In this document: piece by piece, positions 1 to 5,990 of the stretch | Numbering within the stretch: the stretch's first letter is position 1 | Layout of the letters: every line of letters begins with the position of its first letter | NCBI GenBank assembly: GCA_025360685.1 | Contig: JANYBR010000286.1 | Location: forward strand, 1 to 6,696 | Reading direction: 5' to 3' | Length of the DNA stretch: 6,696 nt | Source of the DNA: Pseudomonadota bacterium | Lineage (GTDB): Bacteria; Pseudomonadota; Alphaproteobacteria; Micropepsales; Micropepsaceae | The notes under the pieces: model-generated | Told to the model about the DNA's origin: nothing | Seen by the model: only the letters and a program-made list of their open reading frames with translations | Databases searched by the model: none | Program-made: the position numbers and the translations under genes

Positions 1-75
1 GAAAGAGCCGCCTATCCTGCCGGCATGAAAGTCCAGACGCGCAGAAGCGTCCCCGTCATGAGAATGGTTGACCAT
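1..75 (-). CDS. N-terminal fragment of an unrecognised protein (continues off the left edge)
   Basis: The minus strand carries an ATG at 75-73 followed by 25 open codons that run off the window edge, so only the N-terminus is visible. It begins MVNHSHDGDASARLDF and continues with a Gly-rich stretch (GRIGGSF). A strong Shine-Dalgarno sequence, GGGAGGG on the minus strand (81-87), sits 5 bases upstream, and a promoter-like TTGACA box lies further up. These two signals are the main reason to believe the gene despite its short visible length. There is no hydrophobic segment, so this N-terminus does not look like a signal peptide. I do not recognise the family and assign no function. The gene is divergent from the tRNA-Ser gene to its right. 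Confidence 0.6.
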   Translation of the reverse strand, partial: MVNHSHDGDASARLDFHAGRIGGSF

Positions 76-80
76 TAAAA

Positions 81-87
81 CCCTCCC
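81..87 (-). promoter_or_regulatory. Ribosome binding site of the left-edge gene
   Basis: On the minus strand this reads GGGAGGG, a near-consensus anti-16S match, with a 5-base spacer (TTTTA) to the ATG at 75. It is the strongest evidence that the 25 visible codons are a true gene start. Confidence 0.6.
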
Positions 88-105
88 GTGAACCCCACTC
101 TCGCC

Positions 106-134
106 AGTCTCGACATGGCGAACAGCGATGTCAA
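106..134 (-). promoter_or_regulatory. Candidate sigma70-type promoter for the left-edge gene
   Basis: On the minus strand there is a perfect TTGACA -35 box (129-134), a 17-base spacer and a weak -10 box GAGACT (106-111), which keeps the A at position 2 and the T at position 6. Transcription would start near 98-100, giving a leader of roughly 25 bases that contains the GGGAGGG ribosome site. Strand, spacing and distance to the gene all fit. The poor -10 match is the weak point. Confidence 0.4.
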
Positions 135-250
135 TTGGCGCCTAAATTGCGTCAGCTCTGAGGCAAATCGGCAATGGGTTTTGCCAAACTTTCGTCTTTT
201 TTACGGCGCCAGTCCCCGGCGGTTGGCACCGCGCTTGGTCGGCCGCTAGT

Positions 251-276
251 TTGCTTAATTGCGCAAATCCTATAAT
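251..276 (+). promoter_or_regulatory. Candidate promoter of the tRNA-Ser gene
   Basis: A perfect TATAAT lies at 271-276, in an AT-rich island (about 250-276) that stands out from the GC-rich surroundings. It is about 62 bases upstream of the tRNA, so the primary transcript would carry a leader of about 55 bases for RNase P to remove. The only TTG-containing -35 candidate is TTGCTT at 251-256, and its 14-base spacer is too short for a standard promoter. The -10 box is therefore convincing while the -35 box is not. Confidence 0.4.
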
Positions 277-338
277 CCGTTCGCCCGGAACGAAGTCGAC
301 GAGCCGGTTCGCCGTCTCGCTATGCGTCGGAGAGTCCC

Positions 339-429
339 GGACAGGTGGCCGAGTGGTTTAAGGCGCACGCCTGGAAAGTGTGTAACGGTTAATAGCCGTT
401 CGAGGGTTCGAATCCCTCCCTGTCCGCCA
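339..429 (+). tRNA. tRNA-Ser (anticodon GGA), CCA encoded
   Basis: This is a class II tRNA. The acceptor arm GGACAGG (339-345) pairs perfectly with CCTGTCC (419-425), followed by discriminator G426 and a genome-encoded CCA (427-429). The anticodon stem CACGC/GTGTG encloses the loop CTGGAAA (371-377), with anticodon GGA at 373-375, which reads serine codons UCC and UCU. A long variable arm (AACGG...CCGTT) follows, as expected for tRNA-Ser. The T arm contains GGTTCGAATCC. The D arm has the usual GGCCGAGTGGTTTAAGGC pattern. The gene stands alone: the next gene, on the same strand, begins 82 bases later, and no clear terminator lies between them. Confidence 0.97.
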
Positions 430-511
430 CACGCCGCGTGACGCTTGTTCGCATCGCTTTGAATGCCTCAAACTGAACACACAGCGTGCGCAACTCAGAA
501 GGTCTCGCAGA

Positions 512-1519
512 ATGAAGGTCTGGGAAATCCAAAACAGCTACGGCATCGAGAATTTGCAGATCGCCGAGAGGCCGAAGCCGGTGGCCGGTCCCGGGCAGAT
601 CGTCGTCAGCATGAAGGCGGCCTCGCTCAACTATCGCGACCTTCTGACGGTGATCGGATATGGCGGCGGCTATCCGCTGCCGCTCATTCCATTTTCGGAC
701 GGCGCGGGCGAAGTGACCGCAATCGGGCGCGGCGTCACGCGCGTGGCGGTGGGCGACAAGGTGTGTCCGCTGTTCTTCCAGTCCTGGCTCTCCGGTCCGG
801 TGACTGCGGAAAGCCGCAATCGGCCGCTCGGCGGTCCGCTCCCGGGCGTGCTGCAACAAGAGCTGCTGCTCGATGCCGACGGCGTGTCGAAGTTTCCGGA
901 ACATTTGTCGTTCGAAGAGGCCGCAACGTTGCCTTGCGCCGCCCTCACCGCCTGGCGGGCGATCACGCGCGAAGCACCGGTCGGGCCCGGCGATACCGTC
1001 CTGGTGCAGGGAACCGGTGGCGTTTCGATCTTCGCACTGCAATTCGCCAAGGCGCGCGGTGCGACTGTGATTGCCACCTCAAGCAGCGACGAAAAGCTCG
1101 AACGCGCGCGCAAGCTCGGCGCCGACCACACGATCAACTACAAGACGACGGAGGACTGGGGGCGCAAGGCGCGCGAATTGACCGCAGGACGCGGTGTGGA
1201 CGTGGTGGTGGAAGTCGGCGGCGAAAACACGTTGAACCAGTCGTTCGACGCGGCCCGCGTCGGCGGCAGCATCGTGGTGATCGGCGTGCTGGGCGGATTT
1301 TCGAGCCCGGTGATGATCCCGATCGTATTCGGCAAGAATTTGCATATCCACGGCATATCGGTCGGCAGCCGCGAACAGTTCGACGACATGGCGGCGAACA
1401 TCGCCAAATGGCAGTTGAAGCCCGTGGTCGACCGGACTTTTCCGTTCGCCAAGCTTGCCGACGCGCTGCGTCTGATGCAGGCCGGCGGGCACTTCGGAAA
1501 GATCGTCATCCGCTATTGA
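512..1519 (+). CDS. Zinc-free MDR-family NAD(P)-dependent oxidoreductase (quinone-oxidoreductase/alcohol-dehydrogenase-like)
   Basis: This 335-residue protein has the full length of the medium-chain dehydrogenase/reductase family: an N-terminal GroES-like domain (about 1-130), a Rossmann domain (about 130-270) and a return to the first domain at the C-terminus. Where zinc alcohol dehydrogenases have the catalytic Cys, it has LNYRDL (39-44), and the four-Cys structural zinc lobe is absent, so it should be zinc-independent like quinone oxidoreductases. The nucleotide-binding loop is GTGGVS (167-172). The Ser-rich SSSDEK (190-195) after the second strand favours NADPH, by inference. GRGVDVV (227-233) and the C-terminal GGHFGKIVI (325-333) are typical of the family. 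AGAAGG at 497-502, 9 bases upstream, supports the ATG. The tail overlaps the convergent DUF5666-like gene by 7 bases. The family also covers enoyl and quinone reductases; substrate is unknown. Confidence 0.93.
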   Translation: MKVWEIQNSYGIENLQIAERPKPVAGPGQIVVSMKAASLNYRDLLTVIGYGGGYPLPLIPFSDGAGEVTAIGRGVTRVAVGDKVCPLFFQSWLSGPVTAESRNRPLGGPLPGVLQQELLLDADGVSKFPEHLSFEEAATLPCAALTAWRAITREAPVGPGDTVLVQGTGGVSIFALQFAKARGATVIATSSSDEKLERARKLGADHTINYKTTEDWGRKARELTAGRGVDVVVEVGGENTLNQSFDAARVGGSIVVIGVLGGFSSPVMIPIVFGKNLHIHGISVGSREQFDDMAANIAKWQLKPVVDRTFPFAKLADALRLMQAGGHFGKIVIRY

Positions 1520-2187
1520 GCGACGGCCGCTTGCGGTTTGCCGTCCTTCTCGACGGTGATGCTGGTGGCGGTGAAGAGACTGGTAACGTCCGTGGTGGCG
1601 AATGCCGAAACGATCGCACCTTGTGACAGCATCGACAGGTCGCCCGTCATGATCTGGCTGATCGGCACGCCGCGCGCGACCTGAATGCTGACGTTGCCGA
1701 CGCAGCCGCCCCCGCCCGTTGGAGCGCGACCACTGCACTGCGGATCGCCGCCCGCGCCATGAAAAGTCAGCGACAATGTTCCCGCCGTCGGACCGACCGT
1801 GATCGCAGTCACTGTCGCGTTGGTCACGATCCGCGAAGGGTTCGAATCCAGCGGATACTGCCCCTCGCCGGTGCCAAGAGACGCGGGCGGAAAAACGTGG
1901 ATGGCTTGCGCGTGCAACACGCCGTCCGCGCTCCTGGTCGCGACCGTTCCCACAAAATAACCCGGCCTGAGATCGGCAAGGCTCATCGTCTTGCTGCGCA
2001 CGATGCGCGTCGCCGGCTGCAAACCGAGCACGATCGATTTGCCGCTATCGGCGGTAACGGTGAGATATTGGCCGTCGAACGCCTTGACCACCCCATGCAC
2101 GCGCAGGGGCACCGGGTCGGCGGTCGCGATTTGCAGCTGAAGCGCGCCCGCCGCAAGGCAAACTGCGAACGACGCGGCGCGCTTCAT
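1513..2187 (-). CDS. Exported DUF5666-like protein
   Basis: This 224-residue protein begins with a signal peptide: Lys and Arg at 2-3, a hydrophobic run to about residue 20, then ATA before Asp24 as the likely cleavage site. The mature part is beta-rich. Residues 28-100 (VHGVVKAFDGQYLTVTADSG, then LADLRPGYFVGTVATRSADG) look like the small OB-like barrel of DUF5666-type proteins, and a second beta-rich part (120-213) follows. Two Cys residues (151 and 162) flank a Gly-rich loop and could form a disulphide after export. No catalytic motif is visible, so it may be structural or a binding protein; function is unknown. The ribosome site GAGGA overlaps the stop codon of the methyltransferase gene 7 bases upstream, implying one operon and possibly coupled translation. 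The 3' end overlaps the convergent oxidoreductase gene by 7 bases. Confidence 0.85.
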   Translation of the reverse strand: MKRAASFAVCLAAGALQLQIATADPVPLRVHGVVKAFDGQYLTVTADSGKSIVLGLQPATRIVRSKTMSLADLRPGYFVGTVATRSADGVLHAQAIHVFPPASLGTGEGQYPLDSNPSRIVTNATVTAITVGPTAGTLSLTFHGAGGDPQCSGRAPTGGGGCVGNVSIQVARGVPISQIMTGDLSMLSQGAIVSAFATTDVTSLFTATSITVEKDGKPQAAVAQ

Positions 2188-2191
2188 GCAA

Positions 2192-2196
2192 TCCTC
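2192..2196 (-). promoter_or_regulatory. Ribosome binding site overlapping the upstream stop codon
   Basis: The minus strand reads GAGGA, 4 bases before the ATG at 2187. Its first two bases, G and A (2196-2195), are also the last two of the TGA (2197-2195) that ends the methyltransferase gene. This arrangement fixes the downstream start and suggests that ribosomes finishing the first gene can re-initiate on the second. Confidence 0.6.
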
Positions 2197-2968
2197 AGTG
2201 CTTGGGCTTGACGAACTTCAGGATGAACTGGTCGGTGTGGTGCCGGATGGAAGGATCGAAGACAAGCTTGTCATGCGGGTCATTCGGATTGCGCAGAACG
2301 TTGCTCTCACCGGCCAGCTTGAACCCTGCCGCCAGCACTTCCTTCTTCACCACTGCTTCGTCGATGCGATGCAGCGTTTCGGTCGCGCTGAGGCCCGAAC
2401 CCGCCGTCGCGGCATGGTCGAGAACGATGTAGACACCGCCCGGCTTCAAAGCGTTGAACACCGCCTTGTTGATGATGGCCAGATCCGCAGGCTTGTAGAA
2501 GCTGTCGTGCAGGTCGTGGTAATTCTGTGACGTCCACACCACGTCGAGCGATTCCGGCGCATACAGGCTGTTTATGGATGCGTGCAGAACTGTCACGTTT
2601 GGATAGGCGGCGAACTGCTTGGTAACGTCGACGCCGGGATAACGCTTCTGGATCAGGGAATCGATCTCGGTCGGCGAATAGGCATAGACATAGCCTTTGC
2701 TGCCCACGACCTTGGCAAAGATGCGCGTGAAGTATCCCTGGCCGGGCATCAGGTCCATTACGCGCGAGCCCGGCTTGATGCCGGCAAAAAAGACCATCGC
2801 GGCCGGCTTGCGTTCGGCGTCGAGCTGCCGGTCGGCGTCAGTTCGACCTGCATCGCTGATGGCGTCGGCGACGGTAGGAAGCGGAGTATGTGTTTTGTGG
2901 GCCGCGAGCGCCGCTGTCGCGCCCAGCGCTGTGGCAAGTCCGGCGGCCAAAATCCAATAACTTTTCAT
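2195..2968 (-). CDS. Exported class I SAM-dependent methyltransferase-like protein (COG4798 type)
   Basis: This 257-residue protein starts with a clear signal peptide (hydrophobic residues 4-22, likely cleavage in ALAA near residue 22). The rest has the class I methyltransferase fold. Motif I is VMDLMPGQGYFT (70-81), where the usual E/DxGxGxG loop is replaced by the D-x-x-P-G-x-G-Y form typical of the COG4798 'predicted methyltransferase' group. QNYHDLHD (148-155) and LKPGGVYIVLDH (174-185) correspond to the post-motif I strands. Two His-rich positions (H243, H244) lie near the C-terminus. On the minus strand GAGGGA (2978-2983) is 9 bases before the ATG, supporting this start. It is the first gene of a two-gene unit with the DUF5666-like gene. 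A methyltransferase outside the cytoplasm is odd because SAM is cytoplasmic; it may be a divergent binding protein, or the N-terminus may act as an anchor. Substrate is unknown. Confidence 0.9.
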   Translation of the reverse strand: MKSYWILAAGLATALGATAALAAHKTHTPLPTVADAISDAGRTDADRQLDAERKPAAMVFFAGIKPGSRVMDLMPGQGYFTRIFAKVVGSKGYVYAYSPTEIDSLIQKRYPGVDVTKQFAAYPNVTVLHASINSLYAPESLDVVWTSQNYHDLHDSFYKPADLAIINKAVFNALKPGGVYIVLDHAATAGSGLSATETLHRIDEAVVKKEVLAAGFKLAGESNVLRNPNDPHDKLVFDPSIRHHTDQFILKFVKPKH

Positions 2969-3088
2969 GCGTGAAGTTCCCTCTTTCGGAGCGGCGGCAC
3001 ACTAGACCGGCTGGCGTGGCGATGCATCAGCCGAATGGGCGAAGGCGGCGGCCGCAATTCACGTACCGGTGAGTTCTACAGGAAAGAG

Positions 3089-4927
3089 TCAGGCTTTGAG
3101 TGCCCCGCGCAACAACATGCCATAGGCGCGATCTGCAATCGTTGCCGGCCGATCGAGTCCCATTCGGGCCAGGGCCTCATCGCTGCCCGCAGCCATTCCC
3201 GTCAGCGCCAGGCGCGCCAGCTCGGCCGGCCCCGCCGATTGCAGCCGTACCAAAGCCGGAATGAGCCGTTGCTCGAGCGGCGTAAAATCGGTGCCGAACG
3301 GAAAGTCCGGAAGCAGCCCGCGCTCTTTGAGCGGCGCCAGAGCGGCGCGAATACGTTCGGGATGGTTGCGGCGGTGCGCTGGCGGAATTTCGTAGTGCGC
3401 CGCGATCTTGCCGGCATCCTTGGCGCGGCGCAGCAACTCGTCTTGAAACCGCGAGTCGGTAATGGCGAGCATTGCGGTGACGACGTGCTCGTCGCTCTTG
3501 CCGCGCAAATCGGCGATGCCGTATTCGCTGACCACGATATCGCGCAGATGCCGCGGGATCGTGGTGTGGCCATAGGACCAGCGCACATTCGACTGCAATT
3601 TTGCGCCCGCGCCGCGCGTGGCGTTGATGGCGATGATCGAGCGCGCACCCGGCAACGCAAAAGCCTGGTCGACAAAATTATATTGTCCGCCGACACCGCT
3701 GACCACGCGGCCGTCTTCGAGCGCGTCGGAAACAATTGCGCCCAACGCCGTCGCCATCATCGCATTGTTGACGAAACGCGCCTTGACCCGCGCCGCCTTC
3801 TTGCCAGCCTCGTCGCCGTAGAGCTGGTTGGTGAAGGAGATGTGCGTCATCTGGATTTTCGCGAGTTTCTCCGGGTTCATGTCGCGCAGGCGCCGATAGA
3901 AGGACTGCGGCCCGAGAAAAAAACCGCCATGCATCAGCACGCCGTTCACCTCGCGCTTCAGAATTCCGGCTTCCAGCAGTTCGAGAAAGCCGTCGACGAA
4001 CATTTCGCTGACGCCATAGAGTCCTTGCGCGAATGGCTCCCGCTGCTCGATAGCAAGCGGCGGCGCGCCGCCGTTCAGACGCTCGACCACGTCGCGGAAT
4101 GCGGCATTGTCGTGCTGCCGCAGGATGAGCGCACGCACTGCGGCATCGCCCTCCTCGCCGATGCCGATCTGCAGCGTTCCGCCGTCGGCGATCAGGCGCG
4201 CGACGTGGATGCCGATGGCATATTCGGTCAGGTTGAGCGGCTGTTTGGGCGGCGCAAAGAGCGGAAAATCGGTCTGCGGACTCTCCAGCACATGCGAGAA
4301 TTCGCCCTCCGGCAAATCACCCTCGCCCGGCATGAACGGCAACTGCGAATTGACCTGCCCTGCAAGGATGAAATTCGCCTGGTTCGTGCTGCGCGCCGCC
4401 AAAAGATCGAGCGTCAGATCCGTGTTGCAGCTCAGGCTGTAGCGGCGGGCACCCTGTTCGTCTCGCGCCGCGACGAGCTGCGCGATGACGTTGACCCCGC
4501 GCGCCAGCAGATACTCGCAGGCATGCGTGTAGTTCGCCGAGATGTAGCTGCGCTGCGCGACGGAATTGGTAAGCCAGCGGCCGGCGAGAAAGAAGAACTC
4601 GTCGACCTGCACGTTGGACGGCAAGGCGCCGCGATGCGTGGCGATCGCGTAGTCGAGTGCCGGATAGCCGCCGAACAGCCGTTCGACGACGGGTTCCAGG
4701 AAGCGGCGCTCCAGATCGTTCTTGTAAACCGGCTTCTCCAGCGTCAGCGCGGTGAAGATGCGAAGATTGATCGAGGGGTCCTTGGCCGCGCGCTGGAACA
4801 GCGCATTGGCGATGTGGTTCGCCTTGCCCAATCCGAGCGGCAGGCCGAGCACGATATTTCTGCCGACCCGCGCGATGATCGCCTCGGCGATGACGTCCGG
4901 ATCGGTGAAGGTCTGCGGGCTGGGCAT
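3089..4927 (-). CDS. Acetyl-CoA hydrolase/transferase family protein (class I CoA-transferase fold, long form)
   Basis: This 612-residue cytoplasmic enzyme is expected to hydrolyse an acyl-CoA or move CoA between carboxylic acids. The N-terminal half (about 15-225) includes LPLGLGKANHIANAL, common in this family. The C-terminal CoA-transferase domain (about 300-490) has the likely catalytic Glu308 in GLYGVSEMFVDG, the glycine-rich oxyanion loop GVGGQYNF (411-418) and the conserved SEYGIADLRGKS (467-478). Family members are usually about 430-520 residues; here a helical, Arg/Leu-rich tail of about 110 residues (500-612) follows the recognisable domain. The ATG at 4927 is the first start codon after an in-frame stop, with only a weak AAGAA ribosome site. 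The divergent phosphotransferase gene begins only 28 bases away. Acyl substrate cannot be told from the sequence; succinyl-CoA, propionyl-CoA or butyryl-CoA:acetate activity are all possible. Confidence 0.92.
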   Translation of the reverse strand: MPSPQTFTDPDVIAEAIIARVGRNIVLGLPLGLGKANHIANALFQRAAKDPSINLRIFTALTLEKPVYKNDLERRFLEPVVERLFGGYPALDYAIATHRGALPSNVQVDEFFFLAGRWLTNSVAQRSYISANYTHACEYLLARGVNVIAQLVAARDEQGARRYSLSCNTDLTLDLLAARSTNQANFILAGQVNSQLPFMPGEGDLPEGEFSHVLESPQTDFPLFAPPKQPLNLTEYAIGIHVARLIADGGTLQIGIGEEGDAAVRALILRQHDNAAFRDVVERLNGGAPPLAIEQREPFAQGLYGVSEMFVDGFLELLEAGILKREVNGVLMHGGFFLGPQSFYRRLRDMNPEKLAKIQMTHISFTNQLYGDEAGKKAARVKARFVNNAMMATALGAIVSDALEDGRVVSGVGGQYNFVDQAFALPGARSIIAINATRGAGAKLQSNVRWSYGHTTIPRHLRDIVVSEYGIADLRGKSDEHVVTAMLAITDSRFQDELLRRAKDAGKIAAHYEIPPAHRRNHPERIRAALAPLKERGLLPDFPFGTDFTPLEQRLIPALVRLQSAGPAELARLALTGMAAGSDEALARMGLDRPATIADRAYGMLLRGALKA

Positions 4928-4955
4928 CGCGTTCTTGTAACGGCTGCCGGAGTCG

Positions 4956-5990
4956 ATGAATAGTGGAGCGATGAGCGCATCGGCGAGCCCTGAAGAACTT
5001 CACGAGATTGCCGCGGCACTCGGCGCGATGGGTCTGATCGCAGGTGGCGAGCAGTTCGCGATCGGCAGATTGTCCGGCGGCGTGTCCTGCGACGTCTATC
5101 GCGTCGAGTCGAAACGGCGCCCCGCCATCGTCGTCAAGCGCGCACTTCTCAAGCTGCGCGTGACCGCCGACTGGCAGGCACCGCCGGAGCGCGCGGCAGC
5201 GGAAGTCGCCTGGATCAGGCTTGTCGCTGGCATCGATCCGCGCTGGGTGCCGAATATTCTGGGCGAAGACCGCGCGCGCCATCTCTTTGCCATGGAGTTC
5301 TTCCCGCCCGACAAATATCCGCTGTGGAAATCCGAACTGGCCACCGGACACGTCGACGACGTATTCGCCGCCACGGTCGGAACGGCTCTGGCGCGCATTC
5401 ACGCGGCGACCGCCGGCAATTCCGAGGTCGCTGCGGCGTTCGCCAACGACGCCCAATTCCGCGCCCTGCGGCTTGAGCCCTATCTGCTGTTCACCGCAGA
5501 GCGTCACCCCGATCTCGCGGCTGCCATTCGCGACGCGGTCGATGCGATCGGCAAGGCACGCATTGCGCTGATGCAGGGCGACATCAGCCCGAAGAATATT
5601 CTGCACGGACCGCAATGCCCCGTTTTCCTCGATGCCGAGACCGCCTGCTACGGCGATCCGGCGTTCGACCTCGCCTTCTGCCTCAACCACTTCCTGCTGA
5701 AGAGCGTCTGGCATCCGCAGTGGACCGGGCGCTATGCGCAATCCTTTGCCGCGCTGAGCAGCGCCTATCATGCCGGGGTGCGCTGGGAGGAGGCTGCTGA
5801 AATAGATCGCCGTACGGCTCGCCTATTGCCGATGCTTTTTCTGGCGCGGGTCGACGGAAAGTCGCCGGTCGAATATCTCACCGAGGAAAAAGATAAGGAA
5901 ACTGTGCGCCGGCGCGCGCGCGAAATGATCACCAAGCCTGCGGCAAGTCTCGACGAATTGTCGCGGCGCTACTTCGCTGGTTCGAGATAG
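4956..5990 (+). CDS. APH/choline-kinase-like phosphotransferase
   Basis: This 344-residue protein has the aminoglycoside phosphotransferase fold (PF01636 type): a Gly-rich loop RLSGGVSCDVY (38-48), the ATP-binding lysine in IVVKRA (K61), a candidate helix-C glutamate in AAAEVAW (E83), a hinge MEFFPP (113-118), the catalytic loop MQGDISPKNIL (206-216, with D209 and N214) and the metal-binding FLDAETACYGDPAFDLAF (D226). The usual HGD is QGD here. Related proteins phosphorylate small hydroxylated molecules; nothing here implies antibiotic resistance, and the substrate is unknown. An in-frame TAA at 4938-4940 limits the start to 4956 or later. GGAG at 4949-4952 is only 3 bases from the ATG at 4956, and the next ATG at 4971 has a GGAG 2 bases away, so the start is uncertain by five codons. 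It is divergent from the CoA hydrolase gene, and its tail overlaps the VOC gene by 22 bases. Confidence 0.88.
   Translation: MNSGAMSASASPEELHEIAAALGAMGLIAGGEQFAIGRLSGGVSCDVYRVESKRRPAIVVKRALLKLRVTADWQAPPERAAAEVAWIRLVAGIDPRWVPNILGEDRARHLFAMEFFPPDKYPLWKSELATGHVDDVFAATVGTALARIHAATAGNSEVAAAFANDAQFRALRLEPYLLFTAERHPDLAAAIRDAVDAIGKARIALMQGDISPKNILHGPQCPVFLDAETACYGDPAFDLAFCLNHFLLKSVWHPQWTGRYAQSFAALSSAYHAGVRWEEAAEIDRRTARLLPMLFLARVDGKSPVEYLTEEKDKETVRRRAREMITKPAASLDELSRRYFAGSR

Noticed and set aside
162..202. Hairpin GGCAAA/TTTGCC (162-167 with 180-185) followed by a T run at 197-202, resembling a terminator
   Set aside because: The stem is only 6 base pairs with a 12-base loop, the T run starts 12 bases after the stem, and no plus-strand gene upstream would need it.
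339..429. tRNA-Ser as an integration site for a genomic island
   Set aside because: No integrase lies next to it, no repeat of the tRNA 3' end was seen elsewhere in the window, and the following genes have the same composition as the rest.
259..441. A 60-codon plus-strand frame across the tRNA region
   Set aside because: It reads straight through the tRNA-Ser gene (the SRVRIPPCPP string is the T arm and acceptor) and has no supporting ribosome site.
389..1042. A 217-codon minus-strand open frame ending in a REGFEPSNGY-like sequence
   Set aside because: The C-terminal string is the reverse reading of the tRNA-Ser T arm, a classic false gene, and the rest is the in-register antisense of the oxidoreductase.
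463..1626. A 387-codon plus-strand frame overlapping the oxidoreductase in another frame
   Set aside because: It is longer than the real gene but very rich in Arg, Ala and Gly with no domain signature, while the other frame gives a complete MDR protein.
3008..3033. Inverted repeat CGGCTG/CAGCCG between the CoA hydrolase and methyltransferase genes, considered as a terminator
   Set aside because: The stem is 6 base pairs with a 14-base loop and there is no T tract on either strand, so it cannot be supported as an intrinsic terminator.
3035..4963. A 642-codon open frame on the plus strand covering the entire acetyl-CoA hydrolase gene
   Set aside because: It is in exact codon register with the real minus-strand gene. 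Stops there would require TTA, CTA or TCA codons in the real gene, which are very rare in GC-rich alphaproteobacteria, so the frame stays open without selection. Its translation shows no family motifs.
4317..5771. A 484-codon minus-strand frame running from the phosphotransferase into the CoA hydrolase region
   Set aside because: It is in-register antisense of the phosphotransferase gene, then an off-frame reading of the hydrolase, with no recognisable protein features.
4956..5990. Aminoglycoside resistance gene
   Set aside because: The fold is shared by many metabolic kinases. Nothing in the sequence or its neighbours resembles a known resistance enzyme or mobile resistance context.
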